From an uncultured Lysobacteraceae bacterium (GTDB lineage: Bacteria; Pseudomonadota; Gammaproteobacteria; Xanthomonadales; Rhodanobacteraceae): a stretch of 11,797 nt of DNA. Numbering within the stretch: the first letter of the stretch is position 1; every line of letters begins with the position of its first letter. The stretch lies in contig CAMLLF010000043.1 in assembly GCA_946480705.1 (NCBI GenBank), positions 1-11,797 of the forward strand, in the 5' to 3' direction. Shown piece by piece: positions 1 through 7,688 of this stretch. The position numbers were made by a program, and so were the translations under genes. The notes under the pieces were generated by a model. That model was not told the DNA's origin. It searched no databases and saw only the letters and a program-made list of their open reading frames with translations.

Positions 1-2829
1 CGCCGGAGCCGAAGCCGTCGGAGCCGAAGCCGTCGGAGCCGAAGCCGTCGGCGCCGAAGCCGTCGGAGCCGAAGCCGTCGGAGCCGAAGCCGTCGGAGCC
101 GAAGCGGTCGGAGTTGAAGCGGTCGGAGCCGAAGCCGTCGGCGCCGAAGCGGTCGGAGCCGAAGCCGAAGCATCGACCGGCATCGCCGCGGGCTTCACGG
201 CCGCAGGCGTCGGCGACACCGGCGCCGAAGCGATCGGCGCGGCGCTGGTTGGCATGGCTGCAACACCGGCGTCGGACGGACGCAGTGCCGGACGTGGCTC
301 GCGCGGCGTTTCGGTGCGCGCTGCGCCCGCGTCGCCCGAAGGCTTGGCCGTGTCGGCGGCATTTGCGGCTTTCGAATCATTTGCTACATCTGCGGCATCT
401 TTCTCTTCGTCGTCGAAGTCGTCGGCGTCGAGATCGCTGCCGCCTTCGGCCGTCGTGCCGTCATTGCGACGACGGCGGCGACCGCCGCGACGTCCGCGAC
501 GGCGACGTCCGCCCTCGCGACCGGCCTCGTCGGCGGCGACGCCCGGCGCGACTTCACCGGCCGCCACGGCAGTCGCGGCGGCCGTTTCCCTGGGGTCCGT
601 CACGGCAGCCGGCGCACGCGTCTCGGCGCGGGCTTCGGCCGGGCGCGATTCGGCCGGCGCTGCAGCGCGCGGCTCGACCGGCTTCGCGGTTGCGGTATCG
701 GCGCGCGCATCGGCCGGTTTGGCATCGGCGCGCGCGTCCTGCGGGATGCGCTGGCCGCGGCCCTCGCCCTGCGGACGCTTGTCCTGGCGTTCTGCCTTGT
801 CCTGACGCTCCGGCTTTTCCTGGCGCTCGGGCTTGGTCGCACCCACCGCGTTCTGCGCCGTGCGCGCATCCTTGTCCTTGTCCTGGCGCGGGGGCTGGCC
901 CTGGCCCGGTTTGGCCTGCTGGCCTTCCGGACGCGCCGGCTTGCCGCCGTCGCGCTGGCCGCGGCCCTGCGCGTCGCTGCGGGAACCGCGCTGGTCGCGA
1001 CCGCCGCGACGCTGGTCGCGTTCACCGCGCTGCGGCTGTGACGGGCGCGCCGGCTTGACCGGCTGTGCCGGAGCGACGGCGGTCGGCGGGGCCGCGGGCT
1101 CGTCGCCCTTGAAGAACGCCATCACGCGCGACCAGAAACCCTGGCTCGGCACCGAGCGCGCCGGTGCGGCCGGAGCCGCCGGTGCCGGTGCTGCCGCGAC
1201 GGGTTCGTCGCCATCCGGACGCAGCGGAGCCGGGCTTGCCGGCACGACGCGGCTCACGGCCGGGCGTTCCGGCTCGGCGCTCGGCTGCGCGACCTGCGGC
1301 GGCGGCGTCACGACGATCGGCGTCAGGCGCTCGTAGCTCGGCCGCGGCGCATCGCCGAGGTCGGCGCTCTTGATGCGCTGGATTTCCAGATGCGGGGTTT
1401 CGAGCTTTTCGTCGGCGACGATGATCACGGCGACGTCGTGACGCTGCTCGATCTCGCTGACCTGGCGGCGCTTTTCGTTGAGCAGGAAATTCGCGACCGA
1501 CGACGGCGCCTGCACGAGCACCTGGCCCGTGTTGTCCTTCATCGCGTGTTCTTCGACGAGGCGCAGCGCCGACAGCGACAGCGACTCGATGCTGCGGATG
1601 CGGCCGTGGCCGGTGCAGCGCGGGCAGACGATCTGCGTGGATTCGCCGAGGCTCGGGCGCAGGCGCTGGCGCGACATTTCGAGCAGGCCGAAGCGCGAGA
1701 TGCGGCCGAGCTGCACGCGCGCGCGGTCGAGCTTCAGCGCATCCTTCAGCGTTTCCTCGACCTCGCGCTGGTGGCGCGGACTGTCCATGTCGATGAAGTC
1801 GATGACGATCAGGCCGCCGGCGTCACGGATGCGCAGCTGGCGCGCGATCTCGATTGCGGCTTCGCGGTTCGTGTTGAACGCGGTTTCCTCGATGTCGCCG
1901 CCCTTGGTCGCCTTCGCCGAATTGATGTCGATCGCGGTCAGCGCTTCGGTCTGGTCGATGACGATCGACCCGCCGGACGGCAGCCGCACGGTGCGCTCGA
2001 ACGCGTTCTCGATCTGGGTTTCGATCTGGAAGCGCGAGAACAGCGGCGTCGTGTCGCGGTAGAGCTTGAGCTTGCGCAGGTTGGTCGGCATGACCTGCTG
2101 CACGAAGTCGCGCGCGTCGTGGTAGAGCTCTTCGTTGTCGATGAGGATCTCGCCGACGTCGTTGCGCAGGTAGTCGCGCAGTGCGCGGATGATGAGCTTG
2201 GATTCCTGGTAGATCAGGAACGGGCTCTGGCGCGAGGTCGCGGCTTCGGAGATCGCCTTCCAGAGCTGCAGCAGGTAGTCGAGGTCCCATTGCAGCTCTT
2301 CCGCGTCGCGGCCCATGCCGGCCGTGCGGATGATCAGCCCCATGTCGTCCGGGCAGTTGAGCTGATCCATGAGTTCCTTGAGATTGGCGCGATCCTCGCC
2401 CTCGATGCGGCGCGAGACGCCGCCGGCGCGCGGGTTGTTCGGCATCAGCACCATGTAGCGGCCGGCGAGCGAGATGAATGTCGTCAGCGCCGCGCCTTTG
2501 TTGCCGCGCTCTTCTTTCTCGACCTGGACGACGATCTCCTGGCCTTCCTTGATGAGTTCGCGGATGCCGGCGCGGTTGTGGTCGACGCCCGGCGTGAAGA
2601 ATTCGCGGGAGATTTCCTTCAGCGGCAGGAAGCCGTGGCGCTCGCCGCCGTATTCGACGAAGCAGGCTTCGAGCGAGGGTTCGACCCGGGTGATGCGGCC
2701 TTTGTAGATATTGGCCTTTTTCTGTTCCTTGGACGGGATTTCGATATCGAGGTCGAACAGGTTCTGGCCGTCCACGATGGCCACACGCAACTCCTCACGC
2801 TGAGTCGCGTTGATCAACATGCGTTTCAT
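1..2829 (-). CDS. rne: Ribonuclease E (RNase E), C-terminus cut off by the window edge
   Basis: Endoribonuclease that starts mRNA decay, processes rRNA and tRNA precursors, and scaffolds the degradosome at the inner membrane. The start is ATG at 2829; the protein opens [21 protein letters not shown], as in E. coli. 943 residues are visible and the frame is still open at base 1. In order: an N-terminal RNase H-like/S1 region, a catalytic DNase I-like region with Asp301 ([13 protein letters not shown]) and Asp344 ([13 protein letters not shown]), and a Zn-link VCPRCTGHG with Cys402/Cys405. All four key residues sit two positions before their E. coli counterparts (303, 346, 404, 407). After about residue 510 the chain is Pro/Ala-rich and disordered. 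It contains a short amphipathic segment at 563-574 ([12 protein letters not shown]), which matches the E. coli membrane anchor in position and character. Then come KPERQE-type repeats (666-683), an Arg/Gly cluster (about 772-789), an acidic patch and an ASAPT repeat tail. Identity is certain; binding partners of the tail are inferred. Confidence 0.98.
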   Translation of the reverse strand, partial: MKRMLINATQREELRVAIVDGQNLFDLDIEIPSKEQKKANIYKGRITRVEPSLEACFVEYGGERHGFLPLKEISREFFTPGVDHNRAGIRELIKEGQEIVVQVEKEERGNKGAALTTFISLAGRYMVLMPNNPRAGGVSRRIEGEDRANLKELMDQLNCPDDMGLIIRTAGMGRDAEELQWDLDYLLQLWKAISEAATSRQSPFLIYQESKLIIRALRDYLRNDVGEILIDNEELYHDARDFVQQVMPTNLRKLKLYRDTTPLFSRFQIETQIENAFERTVRLPSGGSIVIDQTEALTAIDINSAKATKGGDIEETAFNTNREAAIEIARQLRIRDAGGLIVIDFIDMDSPRHQREVEETLKDALKLDRARVQLGRISRFGLLEMSRQRLRPSLGESTQIVCPRCTGHGRIRSIESLSLSALRLVEEHAMKDNTGQVLVQAPSSVANFLLNEKRRQVSEIEQRHDVAVIIVADEKLETPHLEIQRIKSADLGDAPRPSYERLTPIVVTPPPQVAQPSAEPERPAVSRVVPASPAPLRPDGDEPVAAAPAPAAPAAPARSVPSQGFWSRVMAFFKGDEPAAPPTAVAPAQPVKPARPSQPQRGERDQRRGGRDQRGSRSDAQGRGQRDGGKPARPEGQQAKPGQGQPPRQDKDKDARTAQNAVGATKPERQEKPERQDKAERQDKRPQGEGRGQRIPQDARADAKPADARADTATAKPVEPRAAAPAESRPAEARAETRAPAAVTDPRETAAATAVAAGEVAPGVAADEAGREGGRRRRGRRGGRRRRRNDGTTAEGGSDLDADDFDDEEKDAADVANDSKAANAADTAKPSGDAGAARTETPREPRPALRPSDAGVAAMPTSAAPIASAPVSPTPAAVKPAAMPVDASASAPTASAPTASAPTASTPTASAPTASAPTASAPTASAPTASAPTASAPTASAPA
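4..168 (-). repeat. 15-bp tandem repeat encoding an (ASAPT)n tail in RNase E
   Basis: Eleven consecutive 15-bp units, plus-strand consensus CGGAGCCGAAGCCGT, run from 4 to 168 and may continue beyond the window. Variation is light: C for A in the units at 49 and 139, a GCGGT ending in a few units, and AGTTG in the unit at 109. The unit length is five codons, so unit gain or loss keeps the rne frame. On the coding strand each unit reads Thr-Ala-Ser-Ala-Pro, with one Thr-for-Ala change. The near-identical units point to recent expansion by slippage or recombination. Confidence 0.95.
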
Positions 2830-3258
2830 TGTCTTGATTCCGTAATGCGCTCTACCGCGACGACGCGGAGGCGCATACCTCGCAGGAATACTCCTGCGTT
2901 ACGCAGCGGCTGCTGCGTACGGAAAGACCGGCGGATGCCGGTCGGCGGACGACGGTGGCGCAATGCGCCGGTCCGGCGCCGTCCTGGCTGCGCACTCTCG
3001 CGGCCATCGCCGGGAGCGCGGTGTTGTTCTGGTCCGCCGCGACTCGCATCGCGTCGGCACGAAAAGTATTGCCGTTGCACGACCGGAGACCCTCCGCGGC
3101 GCTTGTTGCGCTGCGGGCAATCTCCGACCCGATCCGTTACGATGCCGCCGGTCGCCGCGATGGTTCCGGTCAGGAATCCGCCGGGGCCGGCAGTACAGTC
3201 AACGGGTAGGTGCGTCGCCGAACGATGGTCGAATACCTCGTTCCTTGACGCGAAGTGC
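2830..3258 (-). other. Predicted long 5' leader of rne (non-coding)
   Basis: The 467 bases between rne and rluC hold no gene I can support; the open frames across them are short and GC-driven. If the minus-strand promoter candidate at 3265-3294 is used, transcription would begin near 3258 and give rne a leader of roughly 430 nt. E. coli rne also has a long leader, about 360 nt, through which RNase E represses its own mRNA. The half nearest the start codon holds four hairpins (2845-2943). The distal half is GC-rich with scattered short palindromes, for example around 2955-2981, but no clear motif. The Shine-Dalgarno before the rne ATG is weak: a GGA ending 10 nt upstream. Confidence 0.5.
2845..2943 (-). 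promoter_or_regulatory. Array of four hairpins in the rne leader, candidate autoregulatory element
   Basis: Four inverted repeats follow one another within 99 bases, ending 16 nt before the rne start. In mRNA order: 2943-2926, 7 bp, GACCGGC/GCCGGTC with loop ATCC; 2919-2900, 8 bp, TACGCAGC/GCTGCGTA with loop AGCC; 2898-2881, 7 bp, CGCAGGA/TCCTGCG with loop GTAT; and 2876-2845, two-part, an outer ATGCGC/GCGCAT stem, an asymmetric internal loop (CT against TAGA) and an inner CCGCG/CGCGG stem with loop TCGT. All stems are perfect and all terminal loops are 4 nt. The E. coli rne leader likewise has stem-loops (hp2, hp3) through which RNase E senses and cleaves its own transcript. Functional equivalence here is inferred from position and shape, not sequence identity. 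Confidence 0.6.
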
Positions 3259-3274
3259 CGCCCGAGTCTATCAG
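3245..3274 (+). promoter_or_regulatory. Candidate sigma-70 promoter for rluC
   Basis: TTGACG (-35, 3245-3250), an 18-nt spacer and TATCAG (-10, 3269-3274). Transcription would begin near 3281, leaving a leader of only about 16 nt before the rluC GTG. This fits the lack of a Shine-Dalgarno there. Its -10 lies inside the spacer of the rne promoter candidate on the other strand. Confidence 0.45.
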
Positions 3275-3294
3275 CTGACAGCAGATTTTTTCAA
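3265..3294 (-). promoter_or_regulatory. Candidate sigma-70 promoter for rne
   Basis: Read on the minus strand: TTGAAA (-35, 3294-3289), an 18-nt spacer, then TAGACT (-10, 3270-3265). This matches 5 of 6 and 4 of 6 consensus positions and lies in the most AT-rich patch of the intergenic region. Predicted start is near 3258. The -35 touches the first bases upstream of the rluC start codon. Confidence 0.45.
3268..3281. promoter_or_regulatory. 14-bp near-perfect palindrome across the divergent rne/rluC promoters
   Basis: CTATCAGCTGACAG is palindromic apart from one base pair, with a perfect TCAGCTGA core at 3271-3278. It lies between the -35 and -10 of the rne candidate and covers the -10 of the rluC candidate, a place where a bound dimeric regulator would affect both. 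No known regulator consensus is recognised, so operator function is only a suggestion. Confidence 0.25.
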
Positions 3295-3296
3295 TC

Positions 3297-4265
3297 GTGA
3301 CGCGAACTTCGGGCAACTCCCCAGACGCGGCCGCAGGCGTGAGGCTGGTCCGCGTCGCGGACGACCGCGACGGGCAGCGCATCGACAATTTCCTCGCCGG
3401 GCAGCTCAAGGGCGTGCCCAAGAGCCTGATCTATCGGATCTTGCGGACCGGACAGGTGCGCGTGAACGGCAAGCGCGCCAAGCCCGACACGCGCCTGGCC
3501 GGCGGCGACGAGGTGCGCATCCCGCCCGTCCGCACGGCCGAGCCCGGCGTCGTGGCCCCGCCGTCGCGGGCGCTGACCGACCGTATCGGCGATTCCATCA
3601 TTCACGAGGACCGCGACTTTCTCGTGCTGTCCAAGCCGGCAGGCATCGCCGCGCACGGCGGCTCCGGCGTCAGCCACGGCGCGATCGAACTGCTGAGGGC
3701 GCTTCGGCCGAACGACTCGATCGAACTCGTCCACCGCCTCGACCGTGACACCAGCGGTGTGCTCGTGCTCGCGCGGCGCCGTGCGGCGTTGACCGGACTG
3801 CAGGAACTGATCCGCGAAAACCGCACGACCAAGCAGTACCTGTGTCTGCTGCAGGGCTATCTGGCGCGCGCTTCGCTCAGCGTGAACGCGCCGCTGCGCA
3901 AGTCCATCCTCCAGGGCGGCGAGCGCATGGTCCGCGTCGATACCGACGGCAAGCCGTCGCTGACGCATTTCAAGACCATGGACCGCTACGCGCCGGGCAG
4001 CTTCGTCCAGGCGACGCTCGAGACCGGCCGCACGCACCAGATCCGCGTGCACAGCCAGCATCTGGGGCATCCGATCGCCGGCGACGACAAGTACGGCGAC
4101 GCCGATTTCAACAAATCGCTGCGGCCTTACGGCCTGCGCCGGCTGTTCCTGCACGCCAAGCATTTCGGCTTCGAACTCGGCGGCAAGACCTACGCATTCT
4201 CCGCACCGCTGGCCGAGGATCTCGCGGCGGTGCTCGACAAGCTGCCGCGCGCGACGTCGCGGTAG
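3297..4265 (+). CDS. rluC: 23S rRNA pseudouridine synthase RluC
   Basis: Converts uridines 955, 2504 and 2580 (E. coli numbering) of 23S rRNA to pseudouridine; the last two lie near the peptidyl-transferase centre. The product is 322 residues, against about 319 in E. coli. An S4 RNA-binding domain covers roughly residues 25-80 (QRIDNFLAGQLKGVPKSLIY...). The RluA-type catalytic domain carries HRLDRDTSG at 146-154, with Asp149 as the catalytic aspartate, and the GRTHQIRVH motif at 244-252. Start is GTG at 3297; an in-frame GTG at 3339 is possible but would shorten a normal-length N-terminus. No clear Shine-Dalgarno, in keeping with a very short leader. The divergent rne/rluC arrangement is the same as in E. 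coli. The RluC rather than RluA/RluD assignment rests on this context plus the S4 domain and close similarity along the length. Confidence 0.95.
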   Translation: MTRTSGNSPDAAAGVRLVRVADDRDGQRIDNFLAGQLKGVPKSLIYRILRTGQVRVNGKRAKPDTRLAGGDEVRIPPVRTAEPGVVAPPSRALTDRIGDSIIHEDRDFLVLSKPAGIAAHGGSGVSHGAIELLRALRPNDSIELVHRLDRDTSGVLVLARRRAALTGLQELIRENRTTKQYLCLLQGYLARASLSVNAPLRKSILQGGERMVRVDTDGKPSLTHFKTMDRYAPGSFVQATLETGRTHQIRVHSQHLGHPIAGDDKYGDADFNKSLRPYGLRRLFLHAKHFGFELGGKTYAFSAPLAEDLAAVLDKLPRATSR

Positions 4266-4306
4266 CGCGGAACTTTTTGCAGGCGATGCGGTACTGAGCG
4301 CGGTGC

Positions 4307-4325
4307 GGTCGCGGGCTCCGCGACC
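4307..4325 (+). other. Hairpin between rluC and mutL
   Basis: GGTCGCGG, loop GCT, CCGCGACC forms a perfect 8-bp stem in the 90-nt gap between the genes. No T-run follows, so it is not a canonical intrinsic terminator. It may slow polymerase, protect the rluC mRNA 3' end, or have no role. Confidence 0.4.
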
Positions 4326-4340
4326 CGCGCCGCTTCGGGC

Positions 4341-4346
4341 TATGAT
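4341..4346 (+). promoter_or_regulatory. Candidate -10 element of mutL (possible leaderless transcript)
   Basis: TATGAT, 5 of 6 consensus bases, ends only 9 nt before the mutL ATG. A normal -10 to start distance would put the transcript's first base within a few nucleotides of the start codon. There is no Shine-Dalgarno there. No convincing -35 is seen at 16-18 nt. Confidence 0.35.
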
Positions 4347-4355
4347 CGGCCGCTT

Positions 4356-6200
4356 ATGCCTCGCATCCGCCAGCTCCCCGTCGAACTCGTCAACCAGATC
4401 GCCGCCGGCGAGGTCATCGAGCGTCCCGCTTCGGTCGTCAAGGAACTCGTCGAGAACAGTCTCGACGCCGGCGCGCGGCGCGTCGAAGTCGACATCGAGG
4501 AAGGCGGCGCGCGGCTGATCCGCGTGCGCGACGACGGCGGCGGCATCGACGCCGACGACCTGCCGCTGGCGGTCAGCGCGCATGCGACGAGCAAGATCGC
4601 GAGCTTCGACGATCTCGAACGCGTCGCGACGCTCGGCTTCCGCGGCGAGGCGCTGCCGAGCATCGCGTCGATAGCGCGCTTCGCGCTGACGTCCAAGCCG
4701 GCCGCGCAGGCGCATGCGATGCGCGTCGAAGTCGACGGCGGCAAGCCGCAGCCGCCGAAACCGGCGCAGCATCCGGCCGGCACGACGATCGAAGTGCGCG
4801 ACCTTTTTTACAACGTGCCGGCGCGGCGAAAATTCCTGCGCGCCGAGCGCACCGAGTTCGGCCGCATCGACGAGCTGATCGCCTCGCTCGCGCTCGTGCA
4901 CACCGGCGTCGAATTCCGCCTGAGCAACAACGGCAAGCCGGTGCGGCTGTTGCGTGCGGCCGCCGACGCGGCGACGGTCGCCGCACGCGTCGGCGATCTG
5001 CTCGGCGAGGAGTTTCTGCAGCAGAGCCTGCGCATCGAACATGCGGCCGCCGGATTGAGCCTGAGCGGCTGGGTCGGGCTGCCGACGGCGTCGCGCGCCC
5101 AGGCCGACCAGCAATATTTTTATGTGAACGGCCGGCTGGTGCGCGACAAGGTGGTCGCGCACGCCGTGCGTCAGGCCTATGCCGACGTGCTGTTCCACGG
5201 CCGGCATCCGGCGTTCGTGCTGTTTCTCGATCTCGACCCGCTCGGCGTCGACGTCAACGTGCATCCGGCCAAGCACGAAGTGCGCTTCCGCGAGGCGCGC
5301 CTCGTCCACGATTTCCTGTATCGCACCTTGAACGATGCGCTGGCCGAGACGCGCGCGGGCACCGCGCCGTCGGTCGCCGCCGCACCTTTGCCGGGTGCCG
5401 CGGCGGCCAATGCCTATGCCTACGGCAACTGGCGCGGCCAGAGTTCGCTTGGGCTCGGCGCGCGCGAACCGCTGGCCGACTACGCCGCGCTGCTCGGCGG
5501 CGCGGCCGCGGCAGCCGCCGGCCCCGCGACAGCCATGGCGCCGCCGTCCATCTATTCGGGTGTGGACAATGCGGCATTTGCCGCGTCGCTCGCCGCGGCC
5601 GATTCGGGCGAGGCGCCGCCGCCGCTCGGCTATGCGCTCGCGCAGCTCCACGGCATCTACGTGCTCGCGCAGAACGCGCACGGTCTCGTGCTCGTCGACA
5701 TGCATGCGGCGCACGAGCGCATCACTTACGAACGGCTGAAGACCGCGCAGGCCGGGCAGGGCATCCGCTCGCAGATGCTGCTCGTGCCGCTGTCGATCAG
5801 CTTGAGCGAACGCGAGGCCGCCTGCGTCGAGGACCAGACCGCGCGCTTCGCCGAACTCGGCTTCGAACTGCAGCGCAGCGGTCCGCAGAGCGTCGTCGTC
5901 AAGCGGCTGCCGACGCTGCTCGACGGCGCCGATGCGACGCAGCTGATCCGCGACGTGATCGCCGACCTGCGCACGCAGGGCGATTCGCGCCGCATCGAGC
6001 AGGCCGGCAACGACGTGCTCGCGACCATGGCCTGCCACGGTTCCGTGCGCGCGAACCGGCGCCTGACGATTCCCGAAATGAACGCCCTGCTGCGCGACAT
6101 GGAAGCGACCGAGCGCTCGGGTCAATGCAATCACGGCCGCCCGACCTGGGTGCAGCTTTCCATCAACGAACTCGACCGCCTGTTCCTGCGCGGTCGCTGA
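4356..6200 (+). CDS. mutL: DNA mismatch repair protein MutL, endonuclease-motif type
   Basis: GHKL-type ATPase that couples mismatch recognition by MutS to strand processing. The product is 614 residues, as in E. coli MutL. The N-terminal ATPase domain shows [21 protein letters not shown] with catalytic Glu30 and Mg-binding Asn34, RDDGGGI (58-64) and GFRGEAL (94-100). A low-complexity Ala/Gly linker runs from about 335 to 425. The C-terminal dimerisation domain carries [12 protein letters not shown] (448-459), which fits the D(Q/M)HA(X)2E(X)4E metal-binding endonuclease motif. It also has ACHGSVRA (559-566) and CNHGRP (591-596), the other sequence blocks typical of nicking MutL proteins. So this MutL probably nicks DNA itself, as in bacteria without MutH. 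Start ATG at 4356 leaves the family N-terminus intact. No Shine-Dalgarno is visible. Confidence 0.97.
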   Translation: MPRIRQLPVELVNQIAAGEVIERPASVVKELVENSLDAGARRVEVDIEEGGARLIRVRDDGGGIDADDLPLAVSAHATSKIASFDDLERVATLGFRGEALPSIASIARFALTSKPAAQAHAMRVEVDGGKPQPPKPAQHPAGTTIEVRDLFYNVPARRKFLRAERTEFGRIDELIASLALVHTGVEFRLSNNGKPVRLLRAAADAATVAARVGDLLGEEFLQQSLRIEHAAAGLSLSGWVGLPTASRAQADQQYFYVNGRLVRDKVVAHAVRQAYADVLFHGRHPAFVLFLDLDPLGVDVNVHPAKHEVRFREARLVHDFLYRTLNDALAETRAGTAPSVAAAPLPGAAAANAYAYGNWRGQSSLGLGAREPLADYAALLGGAAAAAAGPATAMAPPSIYSGVDNAAFAASLAAADSGEAPPPLGYALAQLHGIYVLAQNAHGLVLVDMHAAHERITYERLKTAQAGQGIRSQMLLVPLSISLSEREAACVEDQTARFAELGFELQRSGPQSVVVKRLPTLLDGADATQLIRDVIADLRTQGDSRRIEQAGNDVLATMACHGSVRANRRLTIPEMNALLRDMEATERSGQCNHGRPTWVQLSINELDRLFLRGR

Positions 6201-6223
6201 CTGTTACTGACGAGGACCCTGCA

Positions 6224-7126
6224 ATGTCGCTACTGCTTGCCGCCGCGCTGGCCGCGATGACGCCCACCGGCATCGTGCTCGAAAATGTCTCGATCGAGGA
6301 CCGCTATCCGGCCGAGATCAAGATCTGGCGCGCCGAGCGTCTGGACCGGCTGAAGTCGGGAACGGGCTGGCTGAGTCTCGTCGGCCTGCACTGGCTCAAG
6401 GAAGGCGTGAACACGATCGGCAGTGCGAAGGGCAACGATATCGTGATCACCGCCGCGGCGCCGAAGCTCGGCAAGGCGACGCTGGCCAACGGTCAGGTGA
6501 AATTCGATCTCGAGCCCGGTGCGGTCGCCGTCGTCGGCGGCAGCGACCGGGCCACGAGCGCCGTGCTCCAGGACGATCGCACCGAGCGTCCGACGCAGGT
6601 CGCGTTCGCGTATGCGTCGTTCATCGTGATCGACCGCGACGGCAAGAAGGCGCTGCGCGTGCGCGATGCCCAGGCGCCGACGCTGAAGAATTTCAAGGGA
6701 CTCGACTACTACGAGATCGCCGAGAAGTGGCGCGTCGAGGCGAAGTGGGAAGCGTTCGATCCGCCGAAGACGCTCGAAGTGCCGACCGTGCTCGGCACGG
6801 TCGAAAAGTATCCGGTTCCGGGCAAGGCCGTGTTCGAGCGCGACGGCAAGACGTATGAACTCATGCCCGTGCTCGAAACGCCGAATGCCAAGCAGTTGTT
6901 CGTGATCTTCGCCGACCGCACGACCGGCAAGGAAACCTACGGCTCCGGGCGCTTCCTGTATGCCGACATGCCCAAGGACGGCAAGGTCGTCCTCGATTTC
7001 AACAAGGCCTACAACCCGCCGTGCGCATTCACGCCGTATGCGACCTGTCCGCTCGCGCCGCCGGAAAATCGGCTGAACCTGCGCGTCGACGCCGGCGAGA
7101 AGAAGTACAAAGGCGCGTCGCACTGA
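6224..7126 (+). CDS. DUF1684 family protein of unknown function
   Basis: 300 residues. The function of the family is not known to me. It is recognised by the family signatures GWLSLVGLHWLKEGVNTIGS (residues 48-67) and, near the C-terminus, a conserved stretch reading YNPPCAFTPYATCPL...PPENRL. Start ATG at 6224 follows a good Shine-Dalgarno (GAGGA at 6212-6216, 7 nt before the ATG). The reading frame is open further upstream but overlaps mutL and has no better start. Residues 2-11 (SLLLAAALAA) are hydrophobic and may be a short signal peptide, though it lacks basic residues and is shorter than usual; export is uncertain. The two Cys in the C-terminal motif could form a disulfide if exported. 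It lies 23 nt after mutL and 10 nt before the next gene, so it is probably cotranscribed. That closeness need not mean a repair role. Confidence 0.85.
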   Translation: MSLLLAAALAAMTPTGIVLENVSIEDRYPAEIKIWRAERLDRLKSGTGWLSLVGLHWLKEGVNTIGSAKGNDIVITAAAPKLGKATLANGQVKFDLEPGAVAVVGGSDRATSAVLQDDRTERPTQVAFAYASFIVIDRDGKKALRVRDAQAPTLKNFKGLDYYEIAEKWRVEAKWEAFDPPKTLEVPTVLGTVEKYPVPGKAVFERDGKTYELMPVLETPNAKQLFVIFADRTTGKETYGSGRFLYADMPKDGKVVLDFNKAYNPPCAFTPYATCPLAPPENRLNLRVDAGEKKYKGASH

Positions 7127-7136
7127 CGCTGCGCGC

Positions 7137-7661
7137 ATGCGCGTGCTGATCGTCTCCGACACGCACGGCCTGATCGATGCGCGCATCGCCGCGCTCGCGC
7201 AAGGCTGCGACGCGGTCGTGCACGGCGGCGACGTCGGCGCGGCCGGCGTGCTCGCGGCGCTCGGCGCAAGCCTGCCCGACGGACGCGTGACCGCGGTGCG
7301 CGGCAACAACGACGTCGCGGCGAAATGGTCCGCGGGCGAATACGGTGCGCTTGCCGCGCTGCCGGAGCAGGCCGGACTCGATCTGCCCGGCGGCCGGCTC
7401 GTCGTCGTGCACGGCGACCGCTGGCCACCGCGAGGCCGCCACGCGGCGCTGCGTCGGGCGTTCCCGGCTGCGCGCGCCGTCGTTTACGGGCATAGTCACC
7501 GGCTCGCGGTGGATGTCGATGCGGAGCCCTGGATCCTGAATCCGGGTGCCGCGGGCCGGGCGCGCACCTACGGCGGACCGAGCTGCCTGCTGCTTCAGGC
7601 GAGTACGCGCGAATGGCGCGTCGTCGCACAGCGGTACGAGGACGGCTATCGCAGCCATTGA
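7137..7661 (+). CDS. YfcE-like metallophosphoesterase
   Basis: Small cytoplasmic calcineurin-like phosphoesterase of the YfcE/MJ0936 family, two-metal phosphodiesterases whose natural substrates are mostly unknown. The product is 174 residues, a normal length for the family. All metal-site motifs are visible in order: SDTH (Asp8, His10), HGGD (Asp32), GNND (Asn57), VVHGD (His92) and GHSH (His119, His121). The usual NPGS loop near the end reads NPGA (135-138). The ATG at 7137 is 10 nt after the DUF1684 stop with no obvious Shine-Dalgarno, so translation may be coupled. The motifs make the enzyme class firm, but the substrate cannot be read from the sequence. Confidence 0.92.
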   Translation: MRVLIVSDTHGLIDARIAALAQGCDAVVHGGDVGAAGVLAALGASLPDGRVTAVRGNNDVAAKWSAGEYGALAALPEQAGLDLPGGRLVVVHGDRWPPRGRHAALRRAFPAARAVVYGHSHRLAVDVDAEPWILNPGAAGRARTYGGPSCLLLQASTREWRVVAQRYEDGYRSH

Positions 7662-7688
7662 TCCATCGCCACCACGCAAGGGGGAAAC

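Noticed and set aside
224..239. A 16-nt exact match between the rne tail and the inner arm of the inverted-repeat element (10118-10133).
   Set aside because: The rne copy lies in frame in Ala/Ser/Pro-rich low-complexity coding sequence and has no matching inverted arm; chance similarity is the simpler reading.
114..1336. Plus-strand open frames opposite the RNase E tail.
   Set aside because: They are Arg/Pro-rich by-products of the low-complexity repeats in rne and carry no start or motif evidence.
3138..3143. TACGAT as a second plus-strand -10 for rluC.
   Set aside because: There is no -35 at a suitable distance, and it would give an unexplained leader of about 150 nt; the candidate at 3245-3274 is better.
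1390..3300. A 636-codon open frame on the plus strand opposite rne.
   Set aside because: The minus-strand RNase E is certain here and the plus-strand translation shows no family motif. Long antisense frames are expected where third positions are mostly G or C.
4307..4325. Terminator between rluC and mutL.
   Set aside because: The 8-bp hairpin has no following T-run, so it was listed only as a hairpin.
3291..6134. A 947-codon open frame on the minus strand across rluC and mutL.
   Set aside because: It is the opposite-strand shadow of two clearly identified genes; its translation is Arg/Ala/Asp-rich with no recognisable domain, and it ignores the gap between the genes.
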